Source: Pleodorina starrii (Eukaryota > Chlorophyta > Chlorophyceae > Chlamydomonadales > Volvocaceae). From it: DNA of 64,000 nucleotides. The stretch is from NCBI GenBank assembly GCA_030267565.1, contig BRXU01000005.1:1218001-1282000 (forward strand), given 5' to 3'. Below the pieces are notes generated by a model, which ran no database searches, was not told where the DNA came from, and was given only the letters and a program-made list of their open reading frames with translations. Position 1 is the stretch's first letter. Every line of letters begins with the position of its first letter. Shown here in pieces: positions 1 to 11,165 of the stretch. The position numbers were made by a program, and so were the translations under genes.

Positions 1-1
1 G

Positions 2-112
2 ATCAACACCAACACATGTCCCCTCTGCAGCGGGCTGCATGAGGTGCTCAAGCTGACGGTCGCAGTTCCCTTTCTGTTCGGCGTGCCACCCCAACTGGAG
101 GTCCTCAAGTAA
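2..112 (+). CDS. 3' end of an unrecognised gene (terminal exon)
   Basis: An open frame enters from the left edge and encodes 36 residues (INTNTCPLCSGLHEVLKLTV..., ending PPQLEVLK) before TAA at 110-112. A CPLC pair at the start could be half of a zinc-binding site. The family was not recognised. The TAA overlaps a perfect splice donor (GTAAGT at 109-114), so the exon could instead splice on. An exon starting at 1148 has the right phase, but that exon holds a good start codon and transit-like sequence of its own, so I prefer termination here. A long 3' UTR with TGTAA signals at 994-998 and 1022-1026 fits that reading. Confidence 0.5.
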   Translation: MNTNTCPLCSGLHEVLKLTVAVPFLFGVPPQLEVLK

Positions 113-1151
113 GTCACGTAACGGTAATGACTGCGCAGGCACCTGCCCGCATGCACGTGTGTCGCAAGGTCTGGAACGCACTGTCACAAGTACTACTACT
201 AATGGTTCTCTCAAATACCGGTACTACCGTCGGGAATCGGGCTTTTGCAAGGATGGTATGAGCCACTGTGCTTTCCATGCGTGATGGCATCTAAGCTACT
301 TGCAAGAGCGCGGTGGCCAAACCGCGCAGCCGCCTGACTGGAGGGCTGTTGTTGCTTTGTGAAGCCTAACCAGGGTTCGTGGTCCCGTCGGTTGCAGTGA
401 GGCGATCCGCACCGGCGGGGGCATCGTGGACCGCGTTCGACACGTGTGGCTAATCCAGGCGGGCAGCGGCCTGTGAGGGGAATCACGCTCATCGGACCGA
501 ATGAGCGCAACTGAGCGAGCGAGCGTGGAGTCGTCGCACAGCCGGATTTGCGATATGACGTGTACTGCGAGGGAGTGGAAGTGAAGAGAAATAGTGAACT
601 GCTGGAGTTTTGCCGGGTTTAACCTTGTAGATAGGTGTTGTGTGGTCCCGAGGCCAGGTGTGTGAGTTCTGGGGCTCGTGACGTCGTGAGTATGGTCCTC
701 GTGACTCTCAAGTTTCAGTATGTTTGGTATGCAAGTGTATCCCGCCCTGACTCATCCTGCTCAACATGTCAGGTTGCGTGCACAGGCAGTGAAAATCCCA
801 CGTCCTCATCGCCCAAATGTGAAATGTCCCAGGAACCGTTGCGATTGATTTGGTTTTGTTTGTACGATTACGGCAAAGTGTACACTACAGCATAGCTCGT
901 TTACATTCTTTTTGTTTATCCTGTACCTATTCTGACTGTATTTTATCATCTTGCAAACTGATCCGTTCCTGTCTCGTTGGCTGGGAATTTGCTTGTAATG
1001 TACGCTGTGTTGTTGGCGGCATGTAATCTTGGAGCCAGCGCTTTCAATATTTCTGCAAATCGGACGCCTCGTCTTATGTATTAGTCCTGATAGTACTCCA
1101 CGCCGACGGTTACCTCCTGCTCAACGACGCTTCTGCTTTTACCATAGAACT
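113..1151 (+). other. Probable 3' UTR of the first gene and short intergenic gap
   Basis: No convincing coding exon was seen on either strand here. The stretch between about 540 and 1030 is less GC-rich than the coding regions and ends with two TGTAA motifs, as expected for a long volvocalean 3' UTR. The promoter of the following SecE-like gene must lie in its last part. Confidence 0.4.
1022..1026 (+). terminator. Candidate poly(A) signal TGTAA for the first gene
   Basis: TGTAA is the usual polyadenylation signal of Chlamydomonas and Volvox. It lies 126 bp upstream of the next start codon. A second copy at 994-998 is an alternative. Confidence 0.45.
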
Positions 1152-1642
1152 ATGCGAGAAGCTTTAGTACACAGGCACACCTCGTGCTCACTTAAGGCGG
1201 CTTCTTCCTGTGGAAGTTCTAGGAGACCGTGGAGGTCGGTGCCGCACAGGGCGTCAACGGCTATCGTACGCGCCTTCCAGCAACCGAGCGCATATGGACC
1301 TGGGGTGCCTCCTCCACAGCATGACCCATCGATGAGGGACGTCCCCCGACCTCTGTGGTAAGTGGGCGTGTCTTGTGTCCTCAAGTCTAGCAGGCCTCTC
1401 ACCCTGTTACCCTGCCCCTTGCTTCCCTCACGCACCGTAGGCGTGAATACCTTCAGAAGTTCGCTTCGTTTGTGAAGTCCTGCTGGGACGTCCTTCCGCA
1501 GTTCACCGTCCTGAGCCCACAGCAAGCATTGCAGCGGATGATTTTAATCTTGGCGGCTAGCCTACTTATGGTTGTCGTGCTTACGACAATCGACAGCGGT
1601 CTGTTGTACATGTACGTGCGAGCGGCCCGCCGTGGGGTATGA
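1152..1642 (+). CDS. SECE: SecE-like plastid preprotein translocase subunit
   Basis: Two exons, 1152-1357 and 1441-1642, join in phase 2 (GTAAGT donor, GTAG acceptor) to give about 135 aa. Residues 1-45 (MREALVHRHTSCSLKAASSC...) are rich in Ser, Arg and Ala with no acidic residue after position 3, as in a chloroplast transit peptide. The C-terminal 66 residues hold an amphipathic stretch (FVKSCWDVLPQF), the segment LSPQQALQRM in the place of the SecE WPtRqEtl motif, and one hydrophobic helix (MILILAASLLMVVVLTTIDS) followed by a basic tail. This is the layout of the single-span SecE of the SecYEG channel. In plastids that complex inserts proteins into the thylakoid. The assignment rests on motif layout and could be wrong, because SecE sequences are short and divergent. 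Confidence 0.65.
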
Positions 1643-1974
1643 GCGGCAGCCACGGGCAGCATGGTGCTACGAAGGGGATCCCTGGAGCCTCAAAACTAAC
1701 GCCGAGGCGCTTGACACAAGGCGGCGTAAGCGCGCATCCAAGAATGGGGTCTCCTTGCAACGCAATGCGATGTGGCCGGTGGATAGCACTATCCAGGCGG
1801 GCATTTTCCATTAAGTACCGGTAGGGTACACGGTTTGGTGTGGGGCGAAAGCCACCTTACCACCACAATTAGAAGGACCATCGGGCCGGCCGCATTGCGC
1901 GGTGGCGGGGCACATCGCACACTAAGCTAATATCATTGGTGGTGGACAAACTGGCGTCCGGCGTCGGGGCACTC

Positions 1975-1979
1975 TGTAA
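1975..1979 (+). terminator. Candidate poly(A) signal TGTAA of the SecE-like gene
   Basis: TGTAA lies 333 bp past the stop codon, a normal 3' UTR length for these algae. Confidence 0.55.
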
Positions 1980-2470
1980 CTGCCACGTGAGGTCATTGGC
2001 GTCCATCGGTTGAGTGCCGCGCCATTATGCCAGAAGTTATGATGTCATCAAGTGGCTCATAGCTACCTACGCAATCTACCCCAGGCTTGTGCTTAGTAGT
2101 ACCACACATATACACCGTACATACCGACTAATACATACATACACCCTAACCCCCATATTCTGCTTGCTGACCTACAGCAACGCGTCCAACGTTTAGAGGT
2201 CCAGTCCAGGAGTCACGGCCATGGCAAATCCCCAAGCAACCACACCTCCAGACCAAAATCTAAACACGCAACGCCGCCAATCAGTTTAGTTGAAAAGTCG
2301 AGCAGCACCCCACCCCCTTTCAGCACAGCTGCAGCGCAATCTCCTCCTGCAACCCTGTCCAATCTTAAGCGGTGAAGGCAGCCATACACACGCCTCTCTT
2401 GACCATTACGGTATCAGAATGACGACTCAAATCAAGCGCCCGCCCCTCTTCCCCCTGTCCCAATCAACAA
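1980..2470. other. Convergent intergenic region
   Basis: This lies between the SecE-like gene (+) and the next gene (-) and should hold the latter's 3' UTR. No exon, RNA gene or strong repeat was seen. A minus-strand TGTAA was looked for and not found. Confidence 0.4.
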
Positions 2471-3487
2471 TCACGACCGGTAGTTGACCCGTAGCCCTAT
2501 CTGGCGGTAATTCTTGTCGCACTCGTCGCGTGTGCCGCCCTTTGGCCGCTGGGCCGGGTGCTGCAGCATACCGCTGTCCGCACTTGGCAGCAACGTGTGC
2601 GTCCGGCTCGTCTGCTCCGCGGTGAACACGGCCGGCGGCAAGGAAGTTGTCTGCGGGGCCGGGCAGGAAGAAACCAAGAACTTGCACATCAATATCTCCA
2701 GCGTTACATCGAGTCATGGCAGGTGCGGGTCACTGGCCCCTGTTGCCGTTGGCTTGACACCAGGGCGCGAGGGAGCCGCAAGTGCAGCTGGCGCCAGAGC
2801 TCACATGCACAACCAGCAAGTCAACTCCGCACACCAGGACTCCCAAGTGCCCGGCAGGTCAGCCGACCTCAACATCGCTGCGCGACGCTGCATTGCGACG
2901 CCCCCATCCTGGCGCATGCAGTCTTTGGTGCACAAGGGACGGAAGTTGCAACGTGGTTGCAATTGAGCGCCGCGCCGGAATGGAGAACGGAGCTGCCAAA
3001 TGTGCCCCATGCTCGGACCAAGTGCCCCACAGTACCGGCGCTGCCGGCATCGCATCGGCATCAACAAAGCCCCATAAGCGCTCGGCCCAGGCCCCAGGTC
3101 TCTCATTCCTTCCCTTCCGGGGCACCTTACCCGGTTCGTCGTGAGGTAGGGGTCGTCGGTGGCCTGCGCGTTCCAGTCCTGTTTCTTACGCGTCGATAGC
3201 CCCATGGACTGCGGGCCCATCGTGCTGTGCGGCACGTAAAGGTCGTTCTGCTTGTGGCCGTGCCACAGGTAGGACTGCACGCGACGGTCCGTGCCGTCCA
3301 CCCGGCCATGCGTCATCTGGTACGTCGTCCCCAGGCACTGGACAGGGGGCTGGTCGAAGCGGCCGTGCCGCGTCAGCAGCTCCCCCTTGATGCCTATCCG
3401 GTACAGGTCGTGGCGCTCACATGCCTCCATCAGGTCCGCTCCGAGCTTGCCCTGTCGGAAGCAGGGGGGCGAGTGTAGGACCTTCAT
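2471..3487 (-). CDS. Unrecognised two-exon protein, about 178 aa
   Basis: Exons 3487-3131 and 2650-2471 join in phase 0 across a 480-bp intron (GTAAGG donor, CCCCGCAG acceptor). The start is the ATG at 3487 (MKVLHSPPCFRQGK...). The frame stays open upstream to at least 3574 without another ATG, so an earlier exon is possible. The protein is rich in Pro, Thr, Gln, Tyr and Arg, has no signal peptide or membrane span and little predicted helix. It ends with YRQIGLRVNYRS. The extended, aromatic-dotted composition is reminiscent of small microtubule-associated axonemal proteins, but this is only an impression. No family was recognised. Confidence 0.6.
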
Positions 3488-4604
3488 GGAACGGTTAGCC
3501 TTATTAGAGGTGCCAGCAGCAGCGGACTGAAAGGTCTCCTCGGGGGCTGGTGAGGGTTGGTAACATAGTAAGAGGTGTATTGCCGTGGACCCCGATTTGG
3601 CTCTTCTGTATATATACCGGTATTCCTTGTGGACCTACCGAGTTTGTGTACAGCAGCTGGTGAGTGGTGGTGGGTGGCCCCCGGAACGGAGCCGTGTGGG
3701 TAAGGATTGTGTCGCTGTGGCCCCCGAACGCCTTAGCGTCATCCTCAACCCAATTCGCGATAAGGACGCCTGACCTGCGTGCGGCAAGTGTACAACAACA
3801 GTCGACTTCAGCGGTAGAGGCTGTCGGGTCGGTTGAGGAAGTGCGGTTGCAGGTTGTGAGCAGGTGCATTGTGCTAGCGCTCATGGACATTGTTCAAGAG
3901 CAGTATGCATTCAGTTTTACGGTAATGATGCCTCAAGCTGGCTTAACGCAGCTATGCGCCGAACCATGTGGAAAGTGTGTCGCTAGCCCCAACTAAGCGT
4001 GCTCGTAGCACGAGTAGCTCATCTGAATTGCACGTTGTAACACGACCGCATTTTTCGTGCAAGGGTTATCGACCATGCCAGCTTAGGCTCAGCTTCAGCA
4101 AACAACACCCGGTGCTTCGAAGACCTTGCCGACGATAAGGACGAACCGAGCAGCATAATGCCAGGCATGTTAAGCAATGCTCTCTTGACCTCGTGCAGGG
4201 TTTGAAAAGACGGGGCTGCGTGCAGACGCGCGGCCCACCCCACCCATGGGAACGTACCGGTAATCCGTTACTTGGCCGCTGTTTCCAATTCCACCGCTCC
4301 CGCAGTTCCTAGACCATCGGTCTGGTTGGGATTTACCGACCATCTGGTGGTGAGCCCAAAAGTGCAGCTAAACGAGGCTAAGTTGTAGTGACTTTGGAAG
4401 ACGTGAGGGTAGAGGATGTCTGCCAATGCTTGCGCAGTTTCGCATGATACATTGTTAAGTTCGCAGCAACGGCCTTTTGTGTGCTTAGAGCCTTGGAGCA
4501 AAATTTTGTCCGTACGAGTGTCGTTCATTGTGTGTTCCTCACAACGCAGCGGACATGACCTGCTGTTTGCGCTGCCTCGCCAGTAATTGGAAGAAACAGT
4601 CAAG
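3488..4604. promoter_or_regulatory. Divergent intergenic region upstream of QCR9 and the 2.5-3.5 kb gene
   Basis: The two genes point away from each other, so this 1.1 kb must contain both promoters and 5' UTRs. Open frames are present on both strands (for example minus 3890-3504) but none shows splice-phase agreement with either neighbour. No TATA-like element stood out. Confidence 0.4.
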
Positions 4605-5013
4605 ATGCTGCGGCTACCGGAGGGCCTGTACCAGGTGCGGCGTCTGCCCTCCGTTCGGGACATCTTTGTGAGGCCTCCTGAAACCACGGCGCGCATTCGC
4701 AGGCGGTCTTCAAGCGCTCTACCGTCTACATCCCCATGCTTCTTATTGGGGCCTACTTCTCGAACGAGGTGAGCAGCCCCTGTCGTTAACGCCGCTTTAC
4801 GCACGGTTCGCTGATCATCATTTAATACTGCACTGTATACAGGCCATTGACTACACTGTCGATAAGATTTGGACGACGCGGAACAAGGGGGTAAGTCGAT
4901 TGACGCGAGCGAAGTCTTGATTTGGAGTGAGCACCGCAATCTAAATGTTGTCCCCCTCTAAATCCCCTTCGCTGCAGAAACTCTTTTCTGACATGATTGC
5001 TGAGCGCGGTTGA
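4605..5013 (+). CDS. QCR9: Ubiquinol-cytochrome c reductase subunit 9 (complex III)
   Basis: Four short exons, 4605-4634, 4703-4768, 4843-4890 and 4978-5013, all join in phase 0 and give a 59-60 aa protein. This matches the 55-70 aa length of QCR9. It reads MLRLPEGLYQ, then AVFKRSTVYIPMLLIGAYFS, then NEAIDYTVDKIWTTRNKGK, then a short tail LFSDMIAERG. Family hallmarks are the FKRsst segment before the single inner-membrane helix, the small residues in GAYFSNEA, and the DkiWttrNkGKL motif after the membrane. The subunit packs against cytochrome c1 and the Rieske protein in mitochondrial complex III. The introns are 68-87 bp. It was missed by simple ORF reading because no exon exceeds 66 bp. Confidence 0.9.
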
Positions 5014-5243
5014 CCTGCGCCTTGAGGGCTTAGCTGGACTGCGGCTTATTTGGCTGGTTTCGGAATGCTGTGCCGAGGCACCAGCAGGGGGGCGTGACGG
5101 GTCTGGGGATAGAAATGTTTGCGGGGGAGAATTCGGGTTCAGAAGGTCTCGGCGGCGGAAGCACGTAATCCGCTTGGGGTATGGACCCACTGGAGGCAGC
5201 TGTGCAGTGCACGCCCCCTGACCTGTGTTTCGACAGGTGTGAG

Positions 5244-5248
5244 TGTAA
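5244..5248 (+). terminator. Candidate poly(A) signal TGTAA of QCR9
   Basis: Lies 231 bp past the QCR9 stop and faces the TTACA signal of the convergent gene at 5478-5482. Confidence 0.6.
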
Positions 5249-5477
5249 CTTCTAATCTGCGTCCAGGAGCCTCCATACTATACATGATCAAAGCGCTGAA
5301 TGTCGAAATCTGCCACAAGGCAGCGCTGGGTCAGCGAATGCGCCTCCGACCATGCCCCCGATGACAGCAATGAGCCTCCGGCCCTCTGGCCAACACCCTA
5401 AACACCCGACCACATTCAGCGCCTGCATTAACGCTAATCGGTAAAAATACACAACCCTAAATCTTTATGCACCATCA

Positions 5478-5482
5478 TTACA
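5478..5482 (-). terminator. Candidate poly(A) signal (TTACA on +) of the TPPP/TPR-like gene
   Basis: This is TGTAA on the minus strand, 236 bp past the minus-strand stop at 5718. The two convergent transcripts would end about 230 bp apart. Confidence 0.6.
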
Positions 5483-5717
5483 TACATCGCCACAGCGTCT
5501 ACGCTACGCTACACCTACATACGTAAGAGATCCCACACCTGTAACCGGATCTCTGGACGGCCCCAGCGTGCGGGCCAAGCGGCCAACCCCCCACTCAACA
5601 ACAAACCTGCAACTCCCTAAGATATACCTGCAACCTCACGGCTATAATATATATACATCCTACCCTGAATCACACGCACGCCACCTCTGCGCAACTTGCG
5701 CAATGCCCTGCTGCCCC

Positions 5718-8700
5718 TCATGGGGGCGGCGCCTTCTTCTTCCGCCCCTTCTTGGCGGCCAGCTTCACATTCGCCAGACCGTAGGAGGCGAAGGGGTAGG
5801 TGGTCATTTCGTCGAAGGGCGGCGCCTTCTTGAGCTTGGCGCCCGCCTTGCCCTTGTTGCCGCCGTTCTTGGCCTTCTCGGCGGCCTTGGCCCTGGCCTT
5901 CTTCTCCGCCTCCTTGGCCTTTTTCCGCGCGACGATGTCGTCCGCCGTGACCTTGGTGCACCACGCCGGCACCGCCGTGACGGGCGGGGGCGCCTTCATG
6001 GTGATCGCCTGCGGCCCCCGACACCCGGATCCGGATCGACACGTGTTGGAATCTTGTAAATAATACAGCGCAGGGCAGTACCTGGAGTCACTGCGCTGCG
6101 CTGCGTGCGGCGGTTCTCGCGCCATGTCATGTCCAAGAGACGGGAACAGAGCGAGGACCTAGAACCCTCAGGAAGGCCAGGGGCCCAGCGTGTGAGACGA
6201 GGTGATCCGTCAGCCGCGGGAGAGGGAGAACCGCCCCCTCCCGCAGCAAGGTAAGGAGACTAAGAGAGAGGACGCAGCTCACAGGCGCAGGGACGCACGG
6301 CACGGCCGCGCTCGACTGACTGACTCACCGAGCGCAGGAAGGTCTGCATGGCGGTGGAGCCGATGCGGGAGTACATGGCGGGGGCGCTGGTGGGCCGCAG
6401 GCGGGAGGTGTTGAGCGCAAAGCCCTGGATGAACGAATGAATGAAACAATGGATGAGCAAATGAATCGATTCATGAACAAATGAAAGGGTGAGTGAAGCG
6501 CACGGGGCCGACAAGAGGGGGAGATCAACGAGCAAGGACGGCGGTAGAGGCCGAAGGGCTGTGTCCGCTACAGGAGGGGCGCGGGCGGCGCCACCTACCG
6601 GCCCACTCGAGCGTCGCCTGCCTTAGGACCCCAGGCCCTAGACCCCAGGCCCTAGGGGCCGCTCCGAAACCACGAGCACGCAGCAGCAACATCCGACGAT
6701 AGGAAGCAAGGGGCGGTCGGTCGAGACGCTGCCGCTGGTTCTCTCTTTCTCTCCCTCTCCCTATCTCAACGGACGGACGTACGGTGCCGCCGGACGGACG
6801 GACGCATACGCGGGCGGTCGGCGGGACGTACCGCCTTGAGCGCCTTGGTGAGGTTCCGCTGAGCCACCAGCGCCTCGGGCACATCGGACGCCCCGTCAAC
6901 GGAGCGGAGCATCTGGTAGGCGGCGCGGAAGGCGATGACGGCGTCCGAGCGGTTGCCCAGCAACTGCGGACGGAACCACGGGTCGGCGGCGGGGCGAGGC
7001 CGTGACCCGGGCGGGGCGCAGGGAAGCGAAACACCAACACACATCAACACATTGAAGCTGTGATCGCAAAGGCCTGACCGACATGGCAAACGATGTCGAG
7101 GAACATATACGCGTGTACCGATGCCGTGACAATTACCGGGAATTGCCCAGAGCGGGGTTCCCAAAGCGTTCCCATCCCCAGCCTTTGCTCAACCAGGTAG
7201 AGGTACCAGCCCGCCCTTCAATGCTTCCAATGCCCCCGCTGCCTGCTTAGGCGCTGGTGGCTGCCTCCCGGCTCTCGCTACCCCCCTCCCGTCGGAGCCT
7301 AAGTCACGGCACGGTGGGGCCGATTCGGGGCGATTGGCCTTTATGAACCCCCGACACGGCTCCGTCTGCCAATTTCGCATGTGACACTCGGTTGCGGCTA
7401 CTGGGTTGCGTCTGTAACACCGCCGCCACCCCCGGACAGGCCCCGGAGCGCTCACCGAGTGGCAGACGCCCTTGTTGTTGAGGCAAGCCGCAGCGTTGCG
7501 GCGCGCGATGACATTGAACGACCCACGGGACACCAGGTCGGCCAGCTCTCGTGCGCACTCGAACTTCTCGATGGCGTCCTCGTACTGCAGAGAGCCATAC
7601 GTCGTACATTACATACACACACGCACGCACACACGTTCGTGCCGTGTGGGCAGGTTTGCCTTCAAGATGTGCCGCGGCCAGGACAAGTGCTGCCACTCAC
7701 AGCAAGCAAGCAGCTCTGGGGGCTCAGTGCTGTATACCGCATCGTATCCCACACCTCTCCTCTCCTCTCCTGTCCTCTTCCCTCACCGACCCTCACCCAT
7801 GCCGGTACCGTACTTCCATGGGTTCGATTTCGTATTCGTATATCCGCCTGCCATCTTGTTTACGCCCGACTGTCTTACTTTACCGGTACCTCACACCGAC
7901 CCACCGACCCACCAGCTGTTCATAGTAGTTGAGCAGGCCGAAGAACATGTGGGTGGTGTAGTGGTAGGGATGCTCCATACCCATTACGTTGGGGCTGAAC
8001 AGGCTCCTGAGCCGCCGCCGCGCCGCCAACGGGAGGGAGAGGGGAGAGGGAGGGGTAAAGAGCATGGAAGGAAAAGACCAACAAGGCTCAAGCTGACAAT
8101 CTGTACCCGCGCTCCCTCATTCCGGTCCCCAGCCAGGCCCCATCCCCATCCCCAGCCAGCCCGAGCTTTACCCGCTTCCCCGCTCCCCACACCCCACACC
8201 CCATGCTCACTCGGCCGCCTGCAGGCTCTTCCGCGCGGCACGGTGCTTTCCCTCCATCATCAGTCCGCAGCCGTGCAGCAGCAGCAACCAGATGCGGCCC
8301 TCCAGCGGTATCTGCCCGCGCAGATCCCCCTCGCTCGTCTCCACCGGCGCCCCCGGGGCGGCCTTGGCCTGGCGCCGGATGGCCGCCGCGATGGCCGCCG
8401 CCGACGCAGCGTCCTCCCAGTCGCGCTGCAGGTCCCGAAGCGCCAGACCCACCCGCGTCATCTCGCCGTCACGGTATAGGACCTGTGTACGGCAGCGGCG
8501 CAGGAGTGTACGACAGGCAGGCAGGCAGCGTGCAGTGTTTGCGGCGAGTGACGAGTGACGTTCGTGTGATGCTACGGTAGCTGTGAAGCTGTCGCGGAAC
8601 TGTCCCGGAATGCGCGGGGGTTGACGGCGCCGCTGTGTTGTGCGATTTTGTGGATGGCAAGGACCCTGAAGGACCGTGAAGGACTGTTATGGATCCTGCA

Positions 8701-10703
8701 ACATACCCTGAAGGGCCCTGCAACAGACCCCCGCCGCGCCGGCGCCTTCCCCTCTCCTGCGCCTCTCACCATGATCCCGGAGATGCGCGCGGCAATGGCC
8801 GGGTAATTGCACGACGGCGGCAGCAGGTGCTCTCTCAGGAGCACCGGCGGGTCCTTCAGCGCCATCAGGCTCGAAAGGCCGTTGGGCACGGCGCTGCGAC
8901 CCGACGTAGACGGACCCGACCCGCCGCCGCCGCCGCCGCCCGCCGTTGCGGCCGCCGCCGCCAGCCCGACGTCGCCGCCGCTGACGATCGCTAAGCGACT
9001 GGCGCTGCCGGGTCGCGTTTGCCCGCTTGACGCCGCCGGAGACGCCGAGCCGCCCTCACGGTCCTTGACCTGCGCAGGGGTACCCTCCGGGGGCAAAACG
9101 AGGGACCCGTCAGCTCTCGCACAAACAGCTTAAGGGACTCCCACACGCACATGTGAAGGGGTCTGGTTGAATCCGGGGTCGTTGCCGCAAATTTAATGGG
9201 CGGGGGGGGGGGCGGGTAGAAGAGCGTGCGGCGGGGCACGGCGGGGCACGGCGCCGGACGTGGTTGGGTGCGGCTTGCTCCCGCCTCAACACGCTACCCT
9301 ATACCCATTTAGCAGCGCCCTGTCGGGTCACGGTCACGGTCACGGTTGCGCCCCGACCCTTCGCCCCGGCCCCCTCCCTCCCTCCCCTTCCCTCCCTCGG
9401 ACTCCTCCAGAGCCGGTGGGTGGTGGCTGAGGGGACCACCGCCGAGGCGGTGCGCACCTGCTGCTGCTGCTGCTGAAACGACACACCGCGCCCCGGTCCC
9501 GGCGCCGCCGTGGAGGCCTGCGCAGCGGGCGGGGCGGCCGCCGGCGTGGCCGCGGCGGCGGCGGCGGCGCCGCCGCCGCCCTCCCCGGCAGCCATCCCCG
9601 CCGCAAAGTCGACAGGCGGGTGGGTGCTGGCCGTGCGGTTGGGGCCGCGGTTTCGAATGCTGGTGGTGAGGGGCAGCAGGCCGCGTGCGGCGGCCCAGAG
9701 CGCCGCCCCCGTCCCCGTGCCGGCCGTCTGCGGGCGGTATTTGGTGGGGTCCTGCTGGTCCGGGTCGGGCGCCTCCATCATGGCTTCCACCTTGGCCAGC
9801 CGCGGCCGGAGCAGCCTGCGAGGAGGAGCCGCGCGCGGCCGTCAGGATGGTTTCGGAGGCATCGCCATTCGCGGAAGCGGGTGCGGTAGATCAAGTAGCG
9901 GACTGGCGGCAGCGACATCGTGGCAGCGATTCTGGCCGAACGAGCGAGCGAGCGAGTGAGCGATGTGTGATGTGCGATACGACGGCCAGCCGGCCCCCGG
10001 GGCATCCTGGAAGCCGGGCTGTTCCCTCCTGCGCCGCTTCGCTTCATCCCGCTCAGAGCTCTGCTCCGCGCTCACCGACAGAGCCGCAGCACGCCCTCAA
10101 AGTTGAGCGCTCTCGTGCGTTTAGCCAGGGAGTTAAAGAGGATGTGGATGTCGCCCAGGCCCATGCCCCCCACGGCGAGGCCGTAGTCGCATTCGGCCAG
10201 CAGACGGCTCAGTTGGCGGATGTCCACTCTGCGAGCGCGGGCGGGGAGAGGGGAGCGGGTTGCGTGTTTGGGGTGCGGGGGGGGGGAGGGGCTGATCGAG
10301 GGGCATGAGGTGGGTCTGTGGAAGAGGTGGCCGACGGCTGGGGGCGCTCTAATGGTTGGCGGGGAGGGCTGCAGGAGGCGCTCGGTCTCGGGCCGCTCCC
10401 TTTGGCACGCTTGCCGACTTTCCCTTGCGCTCCGTGTTTAGAGCCGACAGGCGTTGCTGGCGTATCCAGGCGTTCATGGCGAGATTTGCGTACGCCCTGA
10501 CTCGGGGTTGGGAATGATGCCCCCTTTTCTCTGGGCCGCCGCGCCTTTTGCCGCCCTGGGCAAATGAATTCTTACCCAAAATCCGTGAGATCGGTTCGAA
10601 AGGTTGCATACTTCTTGAACTGGGCGTAACTGGGTAGTCCCAGCGTGTCCTCGACCTGAGCCGCATCGCCCGCGAAAGCTGTTGCAAGATGAACGTCTGA
10701 CAT
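5718..10703 (-). CDS. TPPP/p25-alpha-like domain fused to TPR-like helical region, about 650 aa
   Basis: Ten exons agree in frame and phase: 10703-10576, 10228-10076, 9815-9458, 9069-8770, 8482-8211, 8006-7913, 7584-7456, 6963-6832, 6424-6329 and 6008-5718. Residues about 25-100 resemble the p25-alpha/TPPP fold: FKKYATF, then DIRQLSRLLAECD, then GDIHILFNSLAKR and a closing helix (NFEGVLRLCR). In TPPP this fold binds tubulin. Residues about 110-320 are low-complexity (poly-Q, poly-A, poly-G). Exons 5-8 encode helix pairs with TPR-like features (YEDAIEKFECARELA, RRNAAACLNNKGVCHS, DAVIAFRAAYQML). The C-terminus is Lys/Ala-rich and ends KKGRKKKAPPP. A microtubule or ciliary role is inferred from the TPPP-like part only. 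The start ATG lies 21 bp from a plus-strand ATG at 10724, so one of the two starts may be wrong. Confidence 0.75.
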
Positions 10704-11165
10704 TGCACAGGCCCAAGTATTAGATGTGGGGAGCTCCCAAAGAAACCCTCAGATACACATCGGAGCCCGTTACCAGAACCAAGGCGTCACCTATGAGGCA
10801 AGGTATTGCATCGCTCATGTTTTGCTACGCAATTGTAAGTTTCTATCCAACCACCACCAGTCGCACAGGCGCAATGCGGAATTTCCGTACGGAATTGTGT
10901 TGTGAGTTCTTCGAGGGGACGAGGGCCGCCCTTCTAATAGTGCACCACAACTTTTGTATTATAAATAACTTGAATACTATTTATAACAGGTACTGCCAAT
11001 CGAATAATTGTGGTCTACCTTGTTACGCTAGGTAACTCCAACAAACAGGTGACCTAAGCAAGTTGCGCCTTTATTGTTGACGACGTTTGCATCACGTTAA
11101 GAACACACAAAATCAAGCGTATTTGATAGCTGCTTCTGGTTGCGGCGCTGACGGTTTTCGAGACC
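10704..11165. promoter_or_regulatory. Divergent promoter region between the TPPP-like gene and the coiled-coil gene
   Basis: This is about 0.46 kb if the plus gene starts at 11166. It includes a moderately AT-rich part around 10940-11030. A plus ORF from ATG 10724 to a GTAAGT donor at 10835 could be a first exon of the plus gene, in which case the two genes would have only about 20 bp between start codons. Confidence 0.35.

Noticed and set aside
4268..4939. 223-codon minus-strand ORF
   Set aside because: It overlaps QCR9 exons antisense and shows no domain.
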